Positions 26,072-35,925 of a DNA stretch of 64,000 nucleotides are shown here, in pieces. The translations under genes were made by a program, and so were the position numbers. Location: positions 372,001 to 436,000 of the forward strand of contig NZ_BCYP01000018.1 in the NCBI RefSeq assembly GCF_001598255.1. The letters run 5' to 3'. The notes under the pieces are model-generated. The model was not told where the DNA came from. It saw nothing but the letters and a program-made list of their open reading frames with translations, and made no database searches. Position 1 is the stretch's first letter. Each line of letters begins with the position of its first letter. The DNA is from Mitsuaria chitosanitabida ATCC BAA-476 = NBRC 102408. Lineage in GTDB: Bacteria; Pseudomonadota; Gammaproteobacteria; Burkholderiales; Burkholderiaceae_C.

Positions 26072-29000
26072 ATGGACCTTACGCGCGAATCCGAGTTCCC
26101 CGCCGACCTGAGCCCCTTGGCCTGGGTCCAGGAGGAACTGCGCCGCACGCTGGAATCGGTGCACAAGGCCCTTCGCCGCGTGCTGCGCGATGCCGATGCG
26201 CGGTCATCGACCCTGACCGGCGGCGACGGCCAACCCAGCCCCGCGCTGCAGGGCGCTGCCCAGCAGATGCACCAGGCCGCCGGCGTGCTGGCCGTGGTCA
26301 GCCTGCCCGCCGCCGCGCAGCTGCTGCGCGCGGCCGAGGCCACGCTGTTCCGGCTGGCCGAATCCCCCAACGCGGTGACCATCGCCGAGGTCGAGGCCGT
26401 CGAGCGCGCCGACTTCGCCGTGCTGGCCTTCATCGCCAAGACCCTGGCCGGTGGCCAGCCCAGCTCGCTGGCGCTGTTCCCGGCCTATCAGTCGCTGCAG
26501 GAACTCAACGGCGCGGGCCGGATTCACCCGGCCGACCTGTGGACCGAGGAATTCCGCTGGCGCGAGCTGCCGCTGGACCACGCCGTGCGCGCGCTGAGCG
26601 CCGAGCAGATGCGCGGTCCCTTCGAGACGCTGCTGCTCAAGCAGATGCGCGCCCCGGCCCCCGGCCAGGGCCAGCTGCTGAGCGACCTGTGCGCCGGCCT
26701 GGCGCTGACCCAATCGCTGCCCAACGCCCGCACCCTCTGGATGCTGGCCGCCGGCCAGTTCGAGGCCCAATCGCGCGGCCTGCTCCCGGTGGACACCCTG
26801 GTCAAACGCCTGGGCTCGCGCCTGCTGGCGCAGCTGCGCGCCGGCAGCGACGCCGCCCCGTCGGAGCGCTTGGCCAAGGACCTGCTGTTCTTCGCCGCCG
26901 CGTCCAGGCAGCCCGCGCCCGGCAGCGCCCCGCGCCTCGAAGCGGTGCAGCTTGCTTACGGCCTGGTGGAAGCGCAGGCGGTCGACTACCGCGACGACAC
27001 GCTGGGCCGCATCGACCCGACCTGGGTCGCCAACGCCAAGCGCCGCGTCGCCGCGGCCAAGGAATCCTGGGCCTCGGCCGCCGAGGGCGAGACCCATCGC
27101 CTGGGCGGCCTGAACGAGCAGTTCGCCAACGTCGCCGAGTCCCTGCAGAAGCTCTTCCCCAGCGGTGAAGTGCTGGGCGACACGCTGCGCCGCGCCGTCG
27201 TCACCACGCTGCGCTCGGGGCAGGCCCCGTCGCCCGCGCTGGCGATGGAGATCGCCACCTGCATGCTGTACCTGGAGGCGGCCCTCGAGGACGAGGCCTT
27301 CGACCAGCCGGAGCAGGCCGAGCGCGTCAAGAGCCTGGCCCGCCGCATCGAATCCGTCGGCCACGGCGAGGCACCGCTCCCGCTCGAAGCCTGGATGGAG
27401 GAGCTGTACCGCCGCGTCGCCGACCGCCAGACCCTGGGTTCGGTCGTGCACGAGCTGCGCGCCAGCTTGTCCGAGGTCGAGCGCCAGTGCGACGAGTACT
27501 TCCGTGACCCGTCCAAGCGCGAGCTGCTGATCCCCGTCCCCAACCAGCTGCAGGCCATGCGTGGCGTGTTCAGCGTGCTGGGCCTGGCGCAGGCCGCCCA
27601 GGCCATGCTGCGCATGCGCGACCAGGTCGACGAGCTGGCCAACACCGAGGTCGACCCCTCGCTGGCCGGTCCGCAGGCGCAGTTCGACCGCCTGGCCCAC
27701 AACCTGGGCGCGGTCGGCTTCCTGATCGACATGCTCAGCGTCCAGCCGCAACTGGCCAAGCGCATGTTCCGCTTCGACGAGGACGCCGGCCTGCTGCAAT
27801 CGCTGGTCGGCCGCGAGAGCGAGCAGCGCGCCCATGCGCGCGAGCTGGCCGCCGCCGAGGAAGCCGCCAAGCCGCAGCTGCTGGATCAGCTGCAGGCGAC
27901 CGCGCAGGCCGTCGCCCAGGGCGACCGTCCGGCCGAGGACCTGGCGCGCGACCTGGAACGCATCTCGCACGAAGCCCGCGCCGCCGACGACCTCGGCCTG
28001 GCGCAGGCCGCGCAGCAGGCGCAGCAACAGCTGCTGTCCGCGGGCGACGCGGCCGGCGGCAGCCAGGCCGTCGAGTCGCTGCAGCAGTTCATCGAGGCCG
28101 CCGCCCCCCTGGCGCCGCCCGCTCCCGCGCCCAGCGCCCCGATCCCGCAGGCCGAGGAGGCCATCGACGAGGAGATGCTGGGCATCTTCCTGGAAGAGGC
28201 GGGCGAGGTCGTCGCGACCGCGCGCGAGGCGCTGTCCGCGCTGGCCCGCAACGGCTCCGACAAGGAGCAGCTGACGACGGTGCGGCGCGCGTTCCACACG
28301 CTCAAGGGCAGCTCGCGCATGGTCGGGCTGAACGAGTTCGGCGAAGCCGGCTGGGCCTGCGAGCAGCTCTACAACCACCGCCTGTCGGAGCACCCGCAGG
28401 CGGACCAGGACCTGCTGCGCTTCAGCAACGAGGCGCTGGACGCCTTCCAGGATTGGGCGAGCGCCATCGGCGAAGGCCGTCCGCACGGCTATCACAGCGC
28501 CCCGTTCCGCGCCGCCGCCGATGCGCTGCGGCTCGAGAACCGCTATCAGCCGCTGGCCGCTTCCGCCGCCGCGATCCCGACGCCCGAGGCGCAGGCCGCG
28601 GTGCCGCTGTCGCTGGCCGTGGCCGCCGAGGCGGTCGACCTGGCCCTGCCGCAGACGCTCCCGGTTCCCGAGGCCCATGAGCCGCACGAGGCCCCGACCG
28701 CGCATGCCGCGCCGGTCGACCCCGACGCGGTCGAACTGCTGGACCTGGGCGAACTGCCCGACCTGGGCGAAGTCATCGAGGTCGCCGAACTGCCGGCGAC
28801 GCTGGAGGTCTCCGACCTGGCCCTGGGCGACCTGGGCGAGTTGACCGACCTCTCCGATCCGACGCTGACCGGCGAGACGGCCGCGGCCGCGCCGACGCCC
28901 GACGAGCAGGCCGCGCTGGACCTGCTGGCGACGCTGGATGCGTCCTCGTCCCACGGTCTGGCCGAGGAGCTGCCGTCGCTGGACCTGCCCGCGCTCGAAC

Positions 29001-32000
29001 TGCCGGGCCTGGACGTCGACCCGCTGCCGATGCCCGACCTGGACATCGTCACCGACCTGGGCCTGCCGCAGGCCGTGAGCGGCGCGGCCGCCGCCGCCGA
29101 GCTCACCGAGCTGCCGCTGGAGTTCCCGGCCGATCTGCCGCAGGCGCTGCACGCCGAGACCGCCCCGCAGATCCCCGAGCTGACCCAGGCGCTGCCGGAA
29201 CTCGACAGCACGGTCGACCTGGCCGCGCTGAAGCCGGCCGTGCCGACGGACCTCGTCGACGTGGTCGATGTGGTGGACGTCGTCGAGCTGGTCGACCTGC
29301 CGGCGGTCACCGCCGCGGCGCCCACGCTGGACGAGACCCTGGCGCTGCCCACGGTGGCCGAGGTGGTCGAGCCCGCCGAGCTGATCGAGCCGCTCGCCCC
29401 GATCGAGACCCTGGACCTGGCCGCCCCGGACTTCCATGCCGAGCCGACGGTGGCGCTGGAACCGACCGCGGGGCTGGACCTGCCCCCGGGCTGGCCGGAG
29501 GACGCGCCGCTGCTGGACATCGAGCCGACCGAGGCCATGCCGCTGGACCTGGCGCCGGAACCCGTCGTCGATGAGCCGACGCTGGACCTGCTGGACCTGT
29601 CCGACCTGAACACGCAAGCCGCGCCCGCGGTCGAGGCGCCGGCCGTCGCGCTGACGCTGGACCTGGCGCAGGAGCTGATCCACGACGCGCCGGCCGCCGA
29701 CGCGGCCGATTCCGCCCACGCGGGCGAGCACGACGCGGAGTCGCCCACGCCGGTGGACGGCCTGTTGCCGCGCAGCCTGTCCGAGCTGGAACTGCCCGAC
29801 CTCGATCTGGGGACCCCGTCCCCCGCGCATGCCGCGCCGGCGCTGAGCCTGGTCGGCGGCACCGCGGTCATCCCGCCGGAAGCCTACGAGGACGAGCCCG
29901 CCGAGGAATCGGACGAGGGCGTCAAGGTCATCGGCCCGCTGCGCATCAGCATCGCGCTGTTCAACATCTTCCTGAACGAGGCCGACGAGCGTTCGCGCCG
30001 TCTGCAGGTCGAGCTCAGCGAGTGGTCGCTGCTGCCCCAGGCCCCGCTGCCCGCCGATGCCGAGGCCCTGGCCCACGGCCTGGCCGGCAGCGCCGCGACG
30101 GTCGGCTTCGACGACCTGTCCGGGCTGGCCCGCGCGCTGGAGCATGCGCTCGAGCGCGCGCAGGGGCACGAGGTCCGCGACCCGACGCTGTTCCCGCGCG
30201 CCTCCGACGAGATCCGTCGCCTGCTGCACCAGTTCGCCGCCGGTTTCCTGAAGGAAGCCGAGCCCGCGCTGATGGCCGAGCTGCATGCCTTCGAACCGGG
30301 CGCGCCGCTCCCGGACGGCCATGCCGACAGCGACGCCGGCCTGCTGGCCATGTCGCTGCAGGAGGTGTCGACCGCCGCGCTCCCGTCCGCGCTGAACGAC
30401 CTGTCGGCCGCGTCGATCGAGCCCTTCGCGGCGCCGACGCCCGACACGCAGCATGCGAGCTTCGTCGCGCACGCGGCCCAGGCCGCCGACGAGGACTTCG
30501 ACTTCAGCGAGCCCGACCAGATCGAGCCGGAGCTGATGCCGATCTTCGAGGAAGAGGCCGAGGACCTGCTGGGCGAGCTGCACGCCGCGCTGCGCGAGTG
30601 GGCCGCGACGCCCGCGGACGGCAGCCGCGCCGCCGCCTGCATGCGGGTGCTGCACACCTTCAAGGGTGGCGCCCGTCTGGCCGGCGCGATGCGCCTGGGC
30701 GAGCAGGCCCACCAGCTGGAATCGCAGATCGAGCGCCTGATCGGCGACGGCGAGCCGCGCTTCGAGCAACTGCTCGCGCTGCAGGACGCCGGCGACGCGC
30801 TGGAGCACAGCTTCACCACGCTGCAGCGCAACTGGCGCGATCCGCAGCCGGTGGTGCCGGCGCCGATGGCGCCCGCCGCGCAGCCGGTCGTGGACTTGCC
30901 CGCGCCCCTCCCGGCGACCGCCGCGGTCGAGACCGTGCTGGCGCCCGCCGAGGGCTCGGACGCGATCCCGGCCGCCGTGGGCGATGCCCCGGCCGAGGCC
31001 GAGCCGACGCACGCCCCGGAAGCGGCCGAGCACGCCGAGCCGGCCGAACCGATGACCGCGAGCGCCCCCGAGGCGCTGCCCGAGCCGGTGATCGCCGCGC
31101 CCGTGGCCGCGCCGGTGCCCGCGCCCGACATCGAGATCGACTGGGCCCACTTCAGCGAGATCGCCGACCTGGGTCAGCCGCTGGAAAGCGCCCCGGTGGC
31201 CCCTGCCGCGCAGGTGCGCGTGCGTGGCGTGCTGCTGGAACGCATGGCCGCGCTGTCCGGCGAGGTCTCCATCCGCCGCGCGCGTCTGGAGTCCGAGCTG
31301 GGGCAGATGCGGACCTCGCTGTCCGACCTGGACGACAACCTGGAGCGTCTGCGCACGCAGCTGCGCGAGCTGGAGCTGCAGGCCGAGGCCCGCATCGCCG
31401 CCCGCCAGGAAGCCGCGCAGGCGACCGGCAAGGACTTCGACCCGCTGGAGTTCGACCGCTACACCCGCTTCCAGGAACTGACCCGCATGCTGGCGGAGTC
31501 GGTCAACGACGTGGCGACCGTGCAGCGCGGTCTGCAGCGCAACGTCGCGGCCGGCGAGGATGAACTGGCGGCCCAGTCGCGCCTGACGCGCGAGCTGCAG
31601 GACGACCTGCTGCGCACGCGGATGGTGGAGTTCGACTCCAGCCTCGCCGAGCGTCTGCATCGCGTCGTCCGCCAGGCCGCCCGCGAGAGCGGCAAGCAAG
31701 CCCAGCTGGAGATCCGCGGTGGCGGCGTCGAACTGGACCGCGCGGTGCTGGAGCGTCTGACGGGCGCCTTCGAGCATCTGCTGCGCAACAGCGTCGTGCA
31801 CGGCATCGAGACGCCCGAGACCCGCCAGCAGGCCGGCAAGACGGCCTCGGGCCGCATCGTGCTGAGCCTGCATCAGGAAGGCAACGAGATCCAGGTCCGC
31901 TTCAGCGATGACGGCGCCGGCCTGGACCTGGGCCGCATCCGTGCCCGCGGCGAGAGCCAGGGCCTGATCCAGCCGGGTCAGGCGATGGACGACTCGCAGC

Positions 32001-33058
32001 TGATGGACCTGATCTTCGAGCCCGGTTTCTCGACGGCGGAAGCGCTGACCGAGATGGCCGGACGCGGCGTCGGCATGGACGTCGTGCGCTCGGAGGTGAA
32101 CACGCTGGGCGGCTACGTGCTGACCCAGTCGACCGCGGGGCAGGGCGCCAGCTTCGAGCTGCGCGTCCCGCTGACCACCGCGCTGACGCAGGTCGTGGTG
32201 CTGCGCTACGGTGACCGCAAGGTCGCGGTGCCCGCCAACCTGATGCTGTCGGTGCAGCGCATGTCCGTCGAACAGGTCGAGCAGGCCTACGCCGATGGCG
32301 CGCTGACGGCCGCCGGCGAGCGCATGCCCTTCTACTGGCTGGGCGGCCTGATGCACCACAGCGACCGCGGCATCGCGCAGGGCAAGACCGTGCCGGTGGC
32401 GCTGGTGCACAGCGCGCAGCAGCGCCTGGCGCTGCACGTGGACGAAGTGCTGGGCAACCAGGAAGTCGTGATCAAGAACCTCGGCCCGCAGCTGATGCAG
32501 GTGCCGGGTCTTGCCGGCATCAGCCTGCTGGCGTCGGGCGACGTGGCGCTGATCTACAACCCGGTGGCGCTGGCCAACCGCTACGGCCATGCCGCGCAGC
32601 AGCGCGTGCACGAGGCGGAAGCCGCGCGCCAGGTCGTGATCGAGCAGGCCCCGGTCCAGCTCGCGCCCCTGGTGATGGTGGTCGACGACTCGCTGACGGT
32701 GCGCCGCGTGACGCAGCGCCTGCTCGAGCGCGAGGGCTACCGCGTGCTGCTGGCCAAGGACGGTCTGGATGCGATGGAACGGCTGGGTGGCGACGAGCTG
32801 CCGGCGGTCGTGCTGTCGGACATCGAGATGCCGCGCATGGACGGCTTCGATCTGGTGCGCAACCTGCGGGCCGACGCACGCCTGTCATCGCTGCCGGTGA
32901 TCATGATCACCTCGCGGATCGCGCAGAAGCATCGCGATTACGCGCAGCAACTCGGCGTCGACGACTACCTGGGCAAGCCCTATGACGAAGAGCACCTGCT
33001 CGGACTCATCGCCCGATACACTGCGCACCATTCCGCCGGCAAGCCGGCGCGGGCATAG
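26072..33058 (+). CDS. chpA: CheA-like hybrid histidine kinase ChpA/PilL
   Basis: This 2328-residue kinase has several domains in order. A helical N-terminal half contains Hpt modules; canonical phospho-histidines are visible at H742 (FHTLKGSSRM) and H1528 (LHTFKGGARL), and a degenerate one at H1335 ([10 protein letters not shown]). An Asp/Leu-rich low-complexity linker spans about residues 830-1265. Then come the CheA-type dimerisation and ATPase region (HLLRNSVVHGIE, GRGVGMDVV), a CheW-like domain (about 2030-2170) and a C-terminal receiver with D2250 (VVLSDIEMPRMDG). It phosphorylates PilG and PilH. No pilK or chpB methylation genes are present. The 2-kb-plus antisense frame across it is a shadow. 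Confidence 0.93.
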   Translation: MDLTRESEFPADLSPLAWVQEELRRTLESVHKALRRVLRDADARSSTLTGGDGQPSPALQGAAQQMHQAAGVLAVVSLPAAAQLLRAAEATLFRLAESPNAVTIAEVEAVERADFAVLAFIAKTLAGGQPSSLALFPAYQSLQELNGAGRIHPADLWTEEFRWRELPLDHAVRALSAEQMRGPFETLLLKQMRAPAPGQGQLLSDLCAGLALTQSLPNARTLWMLAAGQFEAQSRGLLPVDTLVKRLGSRLLAQLRAGSDAAPSERLAKDLLFFAAASRQPAPGSAPRLEAVQLAYGLVEAQAVDYRDDTLGRIDPTWVANAKRRVAAAKESWASAAEGETHRLGGLNEQFANVAESLQKLFPSGEVLGDTLRRAVVTTLRSGQAPSPALAMEIATCMLYLEAALEDEAFDQPEQAERVKSLARRIESVGHGEAPLPLEAWMEELYRRVADRQTLGSVVHELRASLSEVERQCDEYFRDPSKRELLIPVPNQLQAMRGVFSVLGLAQAAQAMLRMRDQVDELANTEVDPSLAGPQAQFDRLAHNLGAVGFLIDMLSVQPQLAKRMFRFDEDAGLLQSLVGRESEQRAHARELAAAEEAAKPQLLDQLQATAQAVAQGDRPAEDLARDLERISHEARAADDLGLAQAAQQAQQQLLSAGDAAGGSQAVESLQQFIEAAAPLAPPAPAPSAPIPQAEEAIDEEMLGIFLEEAGEVVATAREALSALARNGSDKEQLTTVRRAFHTLKGSSRMVGLNEFGEAGWACEQLYNHRLSEHPQADQDLLRFSNEALDAFQDWASAIGEGRPHGYHSAPFRAAADALRLENRYQPLAASAAAIPTPEAQAAVPLSLAVAAEAVDLALPQTLPVPEAHEPHEAPTAHAAPVDPDAVELLDLGELPDLGEVIEVAELPATLEVSDLALGDLGELTDLSDPTLTGETAAAAPTPDEQAALDLLATLDASSSHGLAEELPSLDLPALELPGLDVDPLPMPDLDIVTDLGLPQAVSGAAAAAELTELPLEFPADLPQALHAETAPQIPELTQALPELDSTVDLAALKPAVPTDLVDVVDVVDVVELVDLPAVTAAAPTLDETLALPTVAEVVEPAELIEPLAPIETLDLAAPDFHAEPTVALEPTAGLDLPPGWPEDAPLLDIEPTEAMPLDLAPEPVVDEPTLDLLDLSDLNTQAAPAVEAPAVALTLDLAQELIHDAPAADAADSAHAGEHDAESPTPVDGLLPRSLSELELPDLDLGTPSPAHAAPALSLVGGTAVIPPEAYEDEPAEESDEGVKVIGPLRISIALFNIFLNEADERSRRLQVELSEWSLLPQAPLPADAEALAHGLAGSAATVGFDDLSGLARALEHALERAQGHEVRDPTLFPRASDEIRRLLHQFAAGFLKEAEPALMAELHAFEPGAPLPDGHADSDAGLLAMSLQEVSTAALPSALNDLSAASIEPFAAPTPDTQHASFVAHAAQAADEDFDFSEPDQIEPELMPIFEEEAEDLLGELHAALREWAATPADGSRAAACMRVLHTFKGGARLAGAMRLGEQAHQLESQIERLIGDGEPRFEQLLALQDAGDALEHSFTTLQRNWRDPQPVVPAPMAPAAQPVVDLPAPLPATAAVETVLAPAEGSDAIPAAVGDAPAEAEPTHAPEAAEHAEPAEPMTASAPEALPEPVIAAPVAAPVPAPDIEIDWAHFSEIADLGQPLESAPVAPAAQVRVRGVLLERMAALSGEVSIRRARLESELGQMRTSLSDLDDNLERLRTQLRELELQAEARIAARQEAAQATGKDFDPLEFDRYTRFQELTRMLAESVNDVATVQRGLQRNVAAGEDELAAQSRLTRELQDDLLRTRMVEFDSSLAERLHRVVRQAARESGKQAQLEIRGGGVELDRAVLERLTGAFEHLLRNSVVHGIETPETRQQAGKTASGRIVLSLHQEGNEIQVRFSDDGAGLDLGRIRARGESQGLIQPGQAMDDSQLMDLIFEPGFSTAEALTEMAGRGVGMDVVRSEVNTLGGYVLTQSTAGQGASFELRVPLTTALTQVVVLRYGDRKVAVPANLMLSVQRMSVEQVEQAYADGALTAAGERMPFYWLGGLMHHSDRGIAQGKTVPVALVHSAQQRLALHVDEVLGNQEVVIKNLGPQLMQVPGLAGISLLASGDVALIYNPVALANRYGHAAQQRVHEAEAARQVVIEQAPVQLAPLVMVVDDSLTVRRVTQRLLEREGYRVLLAKDGLDAMERLGGDELPAVVLSDIEMPRMDGFDLVRNLRADARLSSLPVIMITSRIAQKHRDYAQQLGVDDYLGKPYDEEHLLGLIARYTAHHSAGKPARA

Positions 33059-33114
33059 GCGTCGGGACACTCCCGGACGCGGTCGATGCCCCACAAGAGC
33101 AGCGAACAAGCACC

Positions 33115-34155
33115 ATGTCCGGGGTCGTCGATCATCTTGCCGAACTGACGGGGTTCCGTGACCGGGACGTCATGGACGTCACCCTGGTCACGGCGCTGCG
33201 TGATCTCGTCGGCGGCCTGGTCGCCGTGGCGATCTACCGCTGCGTCGGCGAGCCCGGCGAGCAACGCTGGCTGACCCGTGCCCGGCTGCGCGCCGGCGAC
33301 GCGGTGGCCACCGCCGATTCGCTCTGGGTCGATCCCGACGCGCTCCCCCGCCTGGCCGAGCACCCCCGCCGCCTCGAATGCCTGACGCAGCGCAGCGTGC
33401 TGCAGCAGCGCGAGGACAAGGACTGGGTGACGCTGTTCCCGCTGGCCACCGAGCGGGAGATCGTCGGCGTGCTGGAGCTGCACACCGCGCGCCGCCTCAA
33501 GGCCGAGGCCCAGCGCATGGTCTCCAGCGTGCTGCGGATCTATCACAACTTCCAGGGCCTGCTGGACTACAGCGAGCGCGACACGCTGACCGGCCTGCTC
33601 AACCGCAAGACCTTCGACGAGAGCTTCCTGAAGGCGGTGTCGGAGCTCCCGCATCGCCTGGCCCCCGTCAGCGCCGGCGACGACCGCCGCCACGCGGAGA
33701 TCCATCCGCGCTACTGGCTGGGCGTGATCGACATCGATCACTTCAAGTCGATCAACGACCGCTTCGGTCACCTGATCGGCGACGAGGTCCTGCTGCTGCT
33801 GTCGCGCCTGATGCGCAGCAGCTTCCGTTTCAACGACCTGCTCTACCGCTTCGGCGGGGAGGAGTTCGTCGTGCTGATGCGCTGCGAGGACGAGGCCGAC
33901 GCGGCCCATGCCTTCGAGCGCTTCCGCCTCAACACCGCGCAGTACGCCTTCCCGCAGGTGGGGCGCATCACGGTGAGCATCGGCTTCACGCAGATCCGCG
34001 GCGGGGATTCGCCGGCCGCGGCCTTCGAGCGCGCCGACAAGGCGGTCTACCACGCCAAGGGCGCCGGCCGGAACCAGGTCCAGAGCCATGCCGCCCTGGT
34101 CGCCCAGGGGACCATGGTCGAGGCCAAGCAGCTGAGCGACGTCGAGCTCTTCTGA
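33115..34155 (+). CDS. Diguanylate cyclase (GGDEF) at the end of the Chp cluster
   Basis: The 346-residue protein starts 56 bp after chpA on the same strand, so it is probably in the same operon. The N-terminal about 140 residues look like a GAF-type sensor; the C-terminal GGDEF domain has an intact active site GGEEF at 247-251. The product-inhibition I-site RxxD (RFND, 238-241) lies exactly five residues upstream, so c-di-GMP synthesis with feedback inhibition is expected. In Pseudomonas this position holds chpB and regulators instead. It may tie pilus chemosensing to c-di-GMP; that link is inference. Confidence 0.9.
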   Translation: MSGVVDHLAELTGFRDRDVMDVTLVTALRDLVGGLVAVAIYRCVGEPGEQRWLTRARLRAGDAVATADSLWVDPDALPRLAEHPRRLECLTQRSVLQQREDKDWVTLFPLATEREIVGVLELHTARRLKAEAQRMVSSVLRIYHNFQGLLDYSERDTLTGLLNRKTFDESFLKAVSELPHRLAPVSAGDDRRHAEIHPRYWLGVIDIDHFKSINDRFGHLIGDEVLLLLSRLMRSSFRFNDLLYRFGGEEFVVLMRCEDEADAAHAFERFRLNTAQYAFPQVGRITVSIGFTQIRGGDSPAAAFERADKAVYHAKGAGRNQVQSHAALVAQGTMVEAKQLSDVELF

Positions 34156-34500
34156 GCCCCGCGCGGTCGCCTCCGGCGATCTCGATCAAGGACTGACCCC
34201 GGCACCGTACGCCGCATGGCTGGCGGAATGCCCCATCGCGAGACCCGTTCGGGCAATGGCCATCGTGGCGTTGCCGGCACGGGCATCGAAGCCGGGACTT
34301 GCTTTTCTCTCTCAGCCCCTCTAGCGTTAGCGCCATGTGAACGCGCCCCGCAGAGGGCGCGTCCTGTCGATTGCGAGAGAGCGAGAGTTCCAGGGATCGA
34401 AGGATCCGAAGCAGTGGGGTGGAGCCGGGCGCTTGTCATCACCGGAATACGACGGTCTCCACAGGGTGAGTTGAACACGGGTGCTCGAGCCCGGTCCTAC
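34156..34500. other. Gene-free region before the histidine kinase, with one hairpin
   Basis: No credible ORF was found. A perfect 8-bp stem, ACGCGCCC at 34341-34348 and GGGCGCGT at 34355-34362 (loop CGCAGA), lies near the middle without a T-tract. A pyrimidine-rich ACTTGCTTTTCTCTCTC stretch precedes it at about 34297-34313. The promoter of the kinase operon is probably here, but I could not place it. Confidence 0.5.
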
Positions 34501-35925
34501 ATGCGCTTGCAGACCTTTCCGGTGGCCGCGGGCTTGCTGCTCGCCGGCTGTATCGCCTTCGTGGCCACCGCGTACAGCGAATACCGCAGTCTGGGCGATC
34601 TGACGCGCCAGGAGGCCGTCCGCGCCCATGCGTTGCGCACGCAATTGCTGATCAGCGATCTGAACGGGCTGTTGATCGACCTGGAAACCGGCCAGCGCGG
34701 CTTCCTGATCACCGGCGACGCCGCCTTCCTCGAACCGTATGAGAACGCGACGCGCGAGCTGGACAGCCGCTACGCCGCGTTGAAGGACGCCCTGGCCCTG
34801 AGCGGCGATCGGCAGCAACCCGCGTTCGAACGCCTGGATCGCTTCATCGCCGAGCGTCGGCGCCAGGTCGCCAGCAACATCGACAACCGCTGGAAGCTGG
34901 GCGAGTCGGCGCTCAAGGACGTGCAGGCCTACGTGGCGGGCAAGCAGCTGATGGACGAGATCCGCGGCGAGCTGGGGCGGCTGGAATCGCTGCAGCAGCG
35001 CCGCATCGACGCGATCGAGGTGGAGGTGGTCCGGCAGACCGAGCGCACCACGCTGCTGGCGCAGGTGCTGCCGCCGGCGGGCGGGGTGATGGTGGCGGCG
35101 GCGCTGGTGGCCCTGTGGCGGGAGCGCCAGCGGCGTGACGCCGCCGAGCGGGCGCTGCGCGACAGCCACGCGCAGCTGGAGACGGCCGTGGCCGAGCGGA
35201 CCCGGGAGTTGAGCGAGGCGCTGCTGCGCATCCAGAGCTTCGCGGCGGAGCTGGACCGCGGCGTGGAGGCCGAGCGGCGCCGGCTGGCGCGCGAGGTGCA
35301 CGACCAGCTCGGCCAGCTGGGCACGGCGGGGAAGATGCTGGCGCTGTCGATGGCGCGCAAGATCGCGCCGGCGCGGGAGCCGATGCTGGACGAGATGCTG
35401 GGCATCGCCGACGAGGTCATCGGTGCCGCCCGCCGCATCGCCACCAGCCTGCGGCCCCCGTTGCTCGACGACTTCGGCTTCGCCGCGGCGGTGCAGCACT
35501 ACGTGCAGGGGCTGCAGCGGCAGACCGAGCTGATCATCGACATGGACCTGGCCCCGGACGACGAATTGAGCGCCGAACAGCACAACCAGCTGTTCCGCCT
35601 GCTGCAGGAGGCGGCGACCAACGTGCTGCGGCACGCGCAGGCGCATCAGCTGTCGATCTCCTCGGTCATCGAGGGGACGGAGTACCTGCTGCGGATCGAG
35701 GATGACGGCGTCGGTCCCGGCCATGTGCGGGCCGACGCGTCGGGGCTGAGGAACATGAGGGAGCGGGCGGTGCTGGCCGGCGGATCCATGGCCTTCGGGC
35801 CGGCGGAGGGCCGGGGCACCCGCATCGACGTGCGGGTGCCGCTGAACCGCGACGCGGGAGCGGCGGATGCCGATGGCGAGTCCATCGAGAACGAGGAGGG
35901 CTGGGATGAGGTTTCTGATCGTTGA
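34501..35925 (+). CDS. CHASE3-domain sensor histidine kinase (HisKA_3/NarL type)
   Basis: The 474-residue protein starts at ATG 34501 (MRLQTFPVAAGLLLAGCIAF). No good ribosome site is visible there and an upstream in-frame TTG is possible. TM1 is at about 7-24, then a periplasmic CHASE3 domain (IDLETGQRGFLITGD), TM2 at about 190-208, a coiled coil, the HisKA_3 phospho-site H267 (RREVHDQLGQ context EVHDQLGQLG) and an HATPase domain with EAATNVLRHAQA and EDDGVG. This is the NarX-like architecture. The last 20 bases overlap the response regulator gene, its likely partner. Confidence 0.88.
   Translation: MRLQTFPVAAGLLLAGCIAFVATAYSEYRSLGDLTRQEAVRAHALRTQLLISDLNGLLIDLETGQRGFLITGDAAFLEPYENATRELDSRYAALKDALALSGDRQQPAFERLDRFIAERRRQVASNIDNRWKLGESALKDVQAYVAGKQLMDEIRGELGRLESLQQRRIDAIEVEVVRQTERTTLLAQVLPPAGGVMVAAALVALWRERQRRDAAERALRDSHAQLETAVAERTRELSEALLRIQSFAAELDRGVEAERRRLAREVHDQLGQLGTAGKMLALSMARKIAPAREPMLDEMLGIADEVIGAARRIATSLRPPLLDDFGFAAAVQHYVQGLQRQTELIIDMDLAPDDELSAEQHNQLFRLLQEAATNVLRHAQAHQLSISSVIEGTEYLLRIEDDGVGPGHVRADASGLRNMRERAVLAGGSMAFGPAEGRGTRIDVRVPLNRDAGAADADGESIENEEGWDEVSDR

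Noticed and set aside
26204-32611. A 2135-residue antisense ORF within chpA
   Set aside because: GC-rich third positions keep the opposite strand open; the plus strand has full CheA, CheW and receiver motifs.
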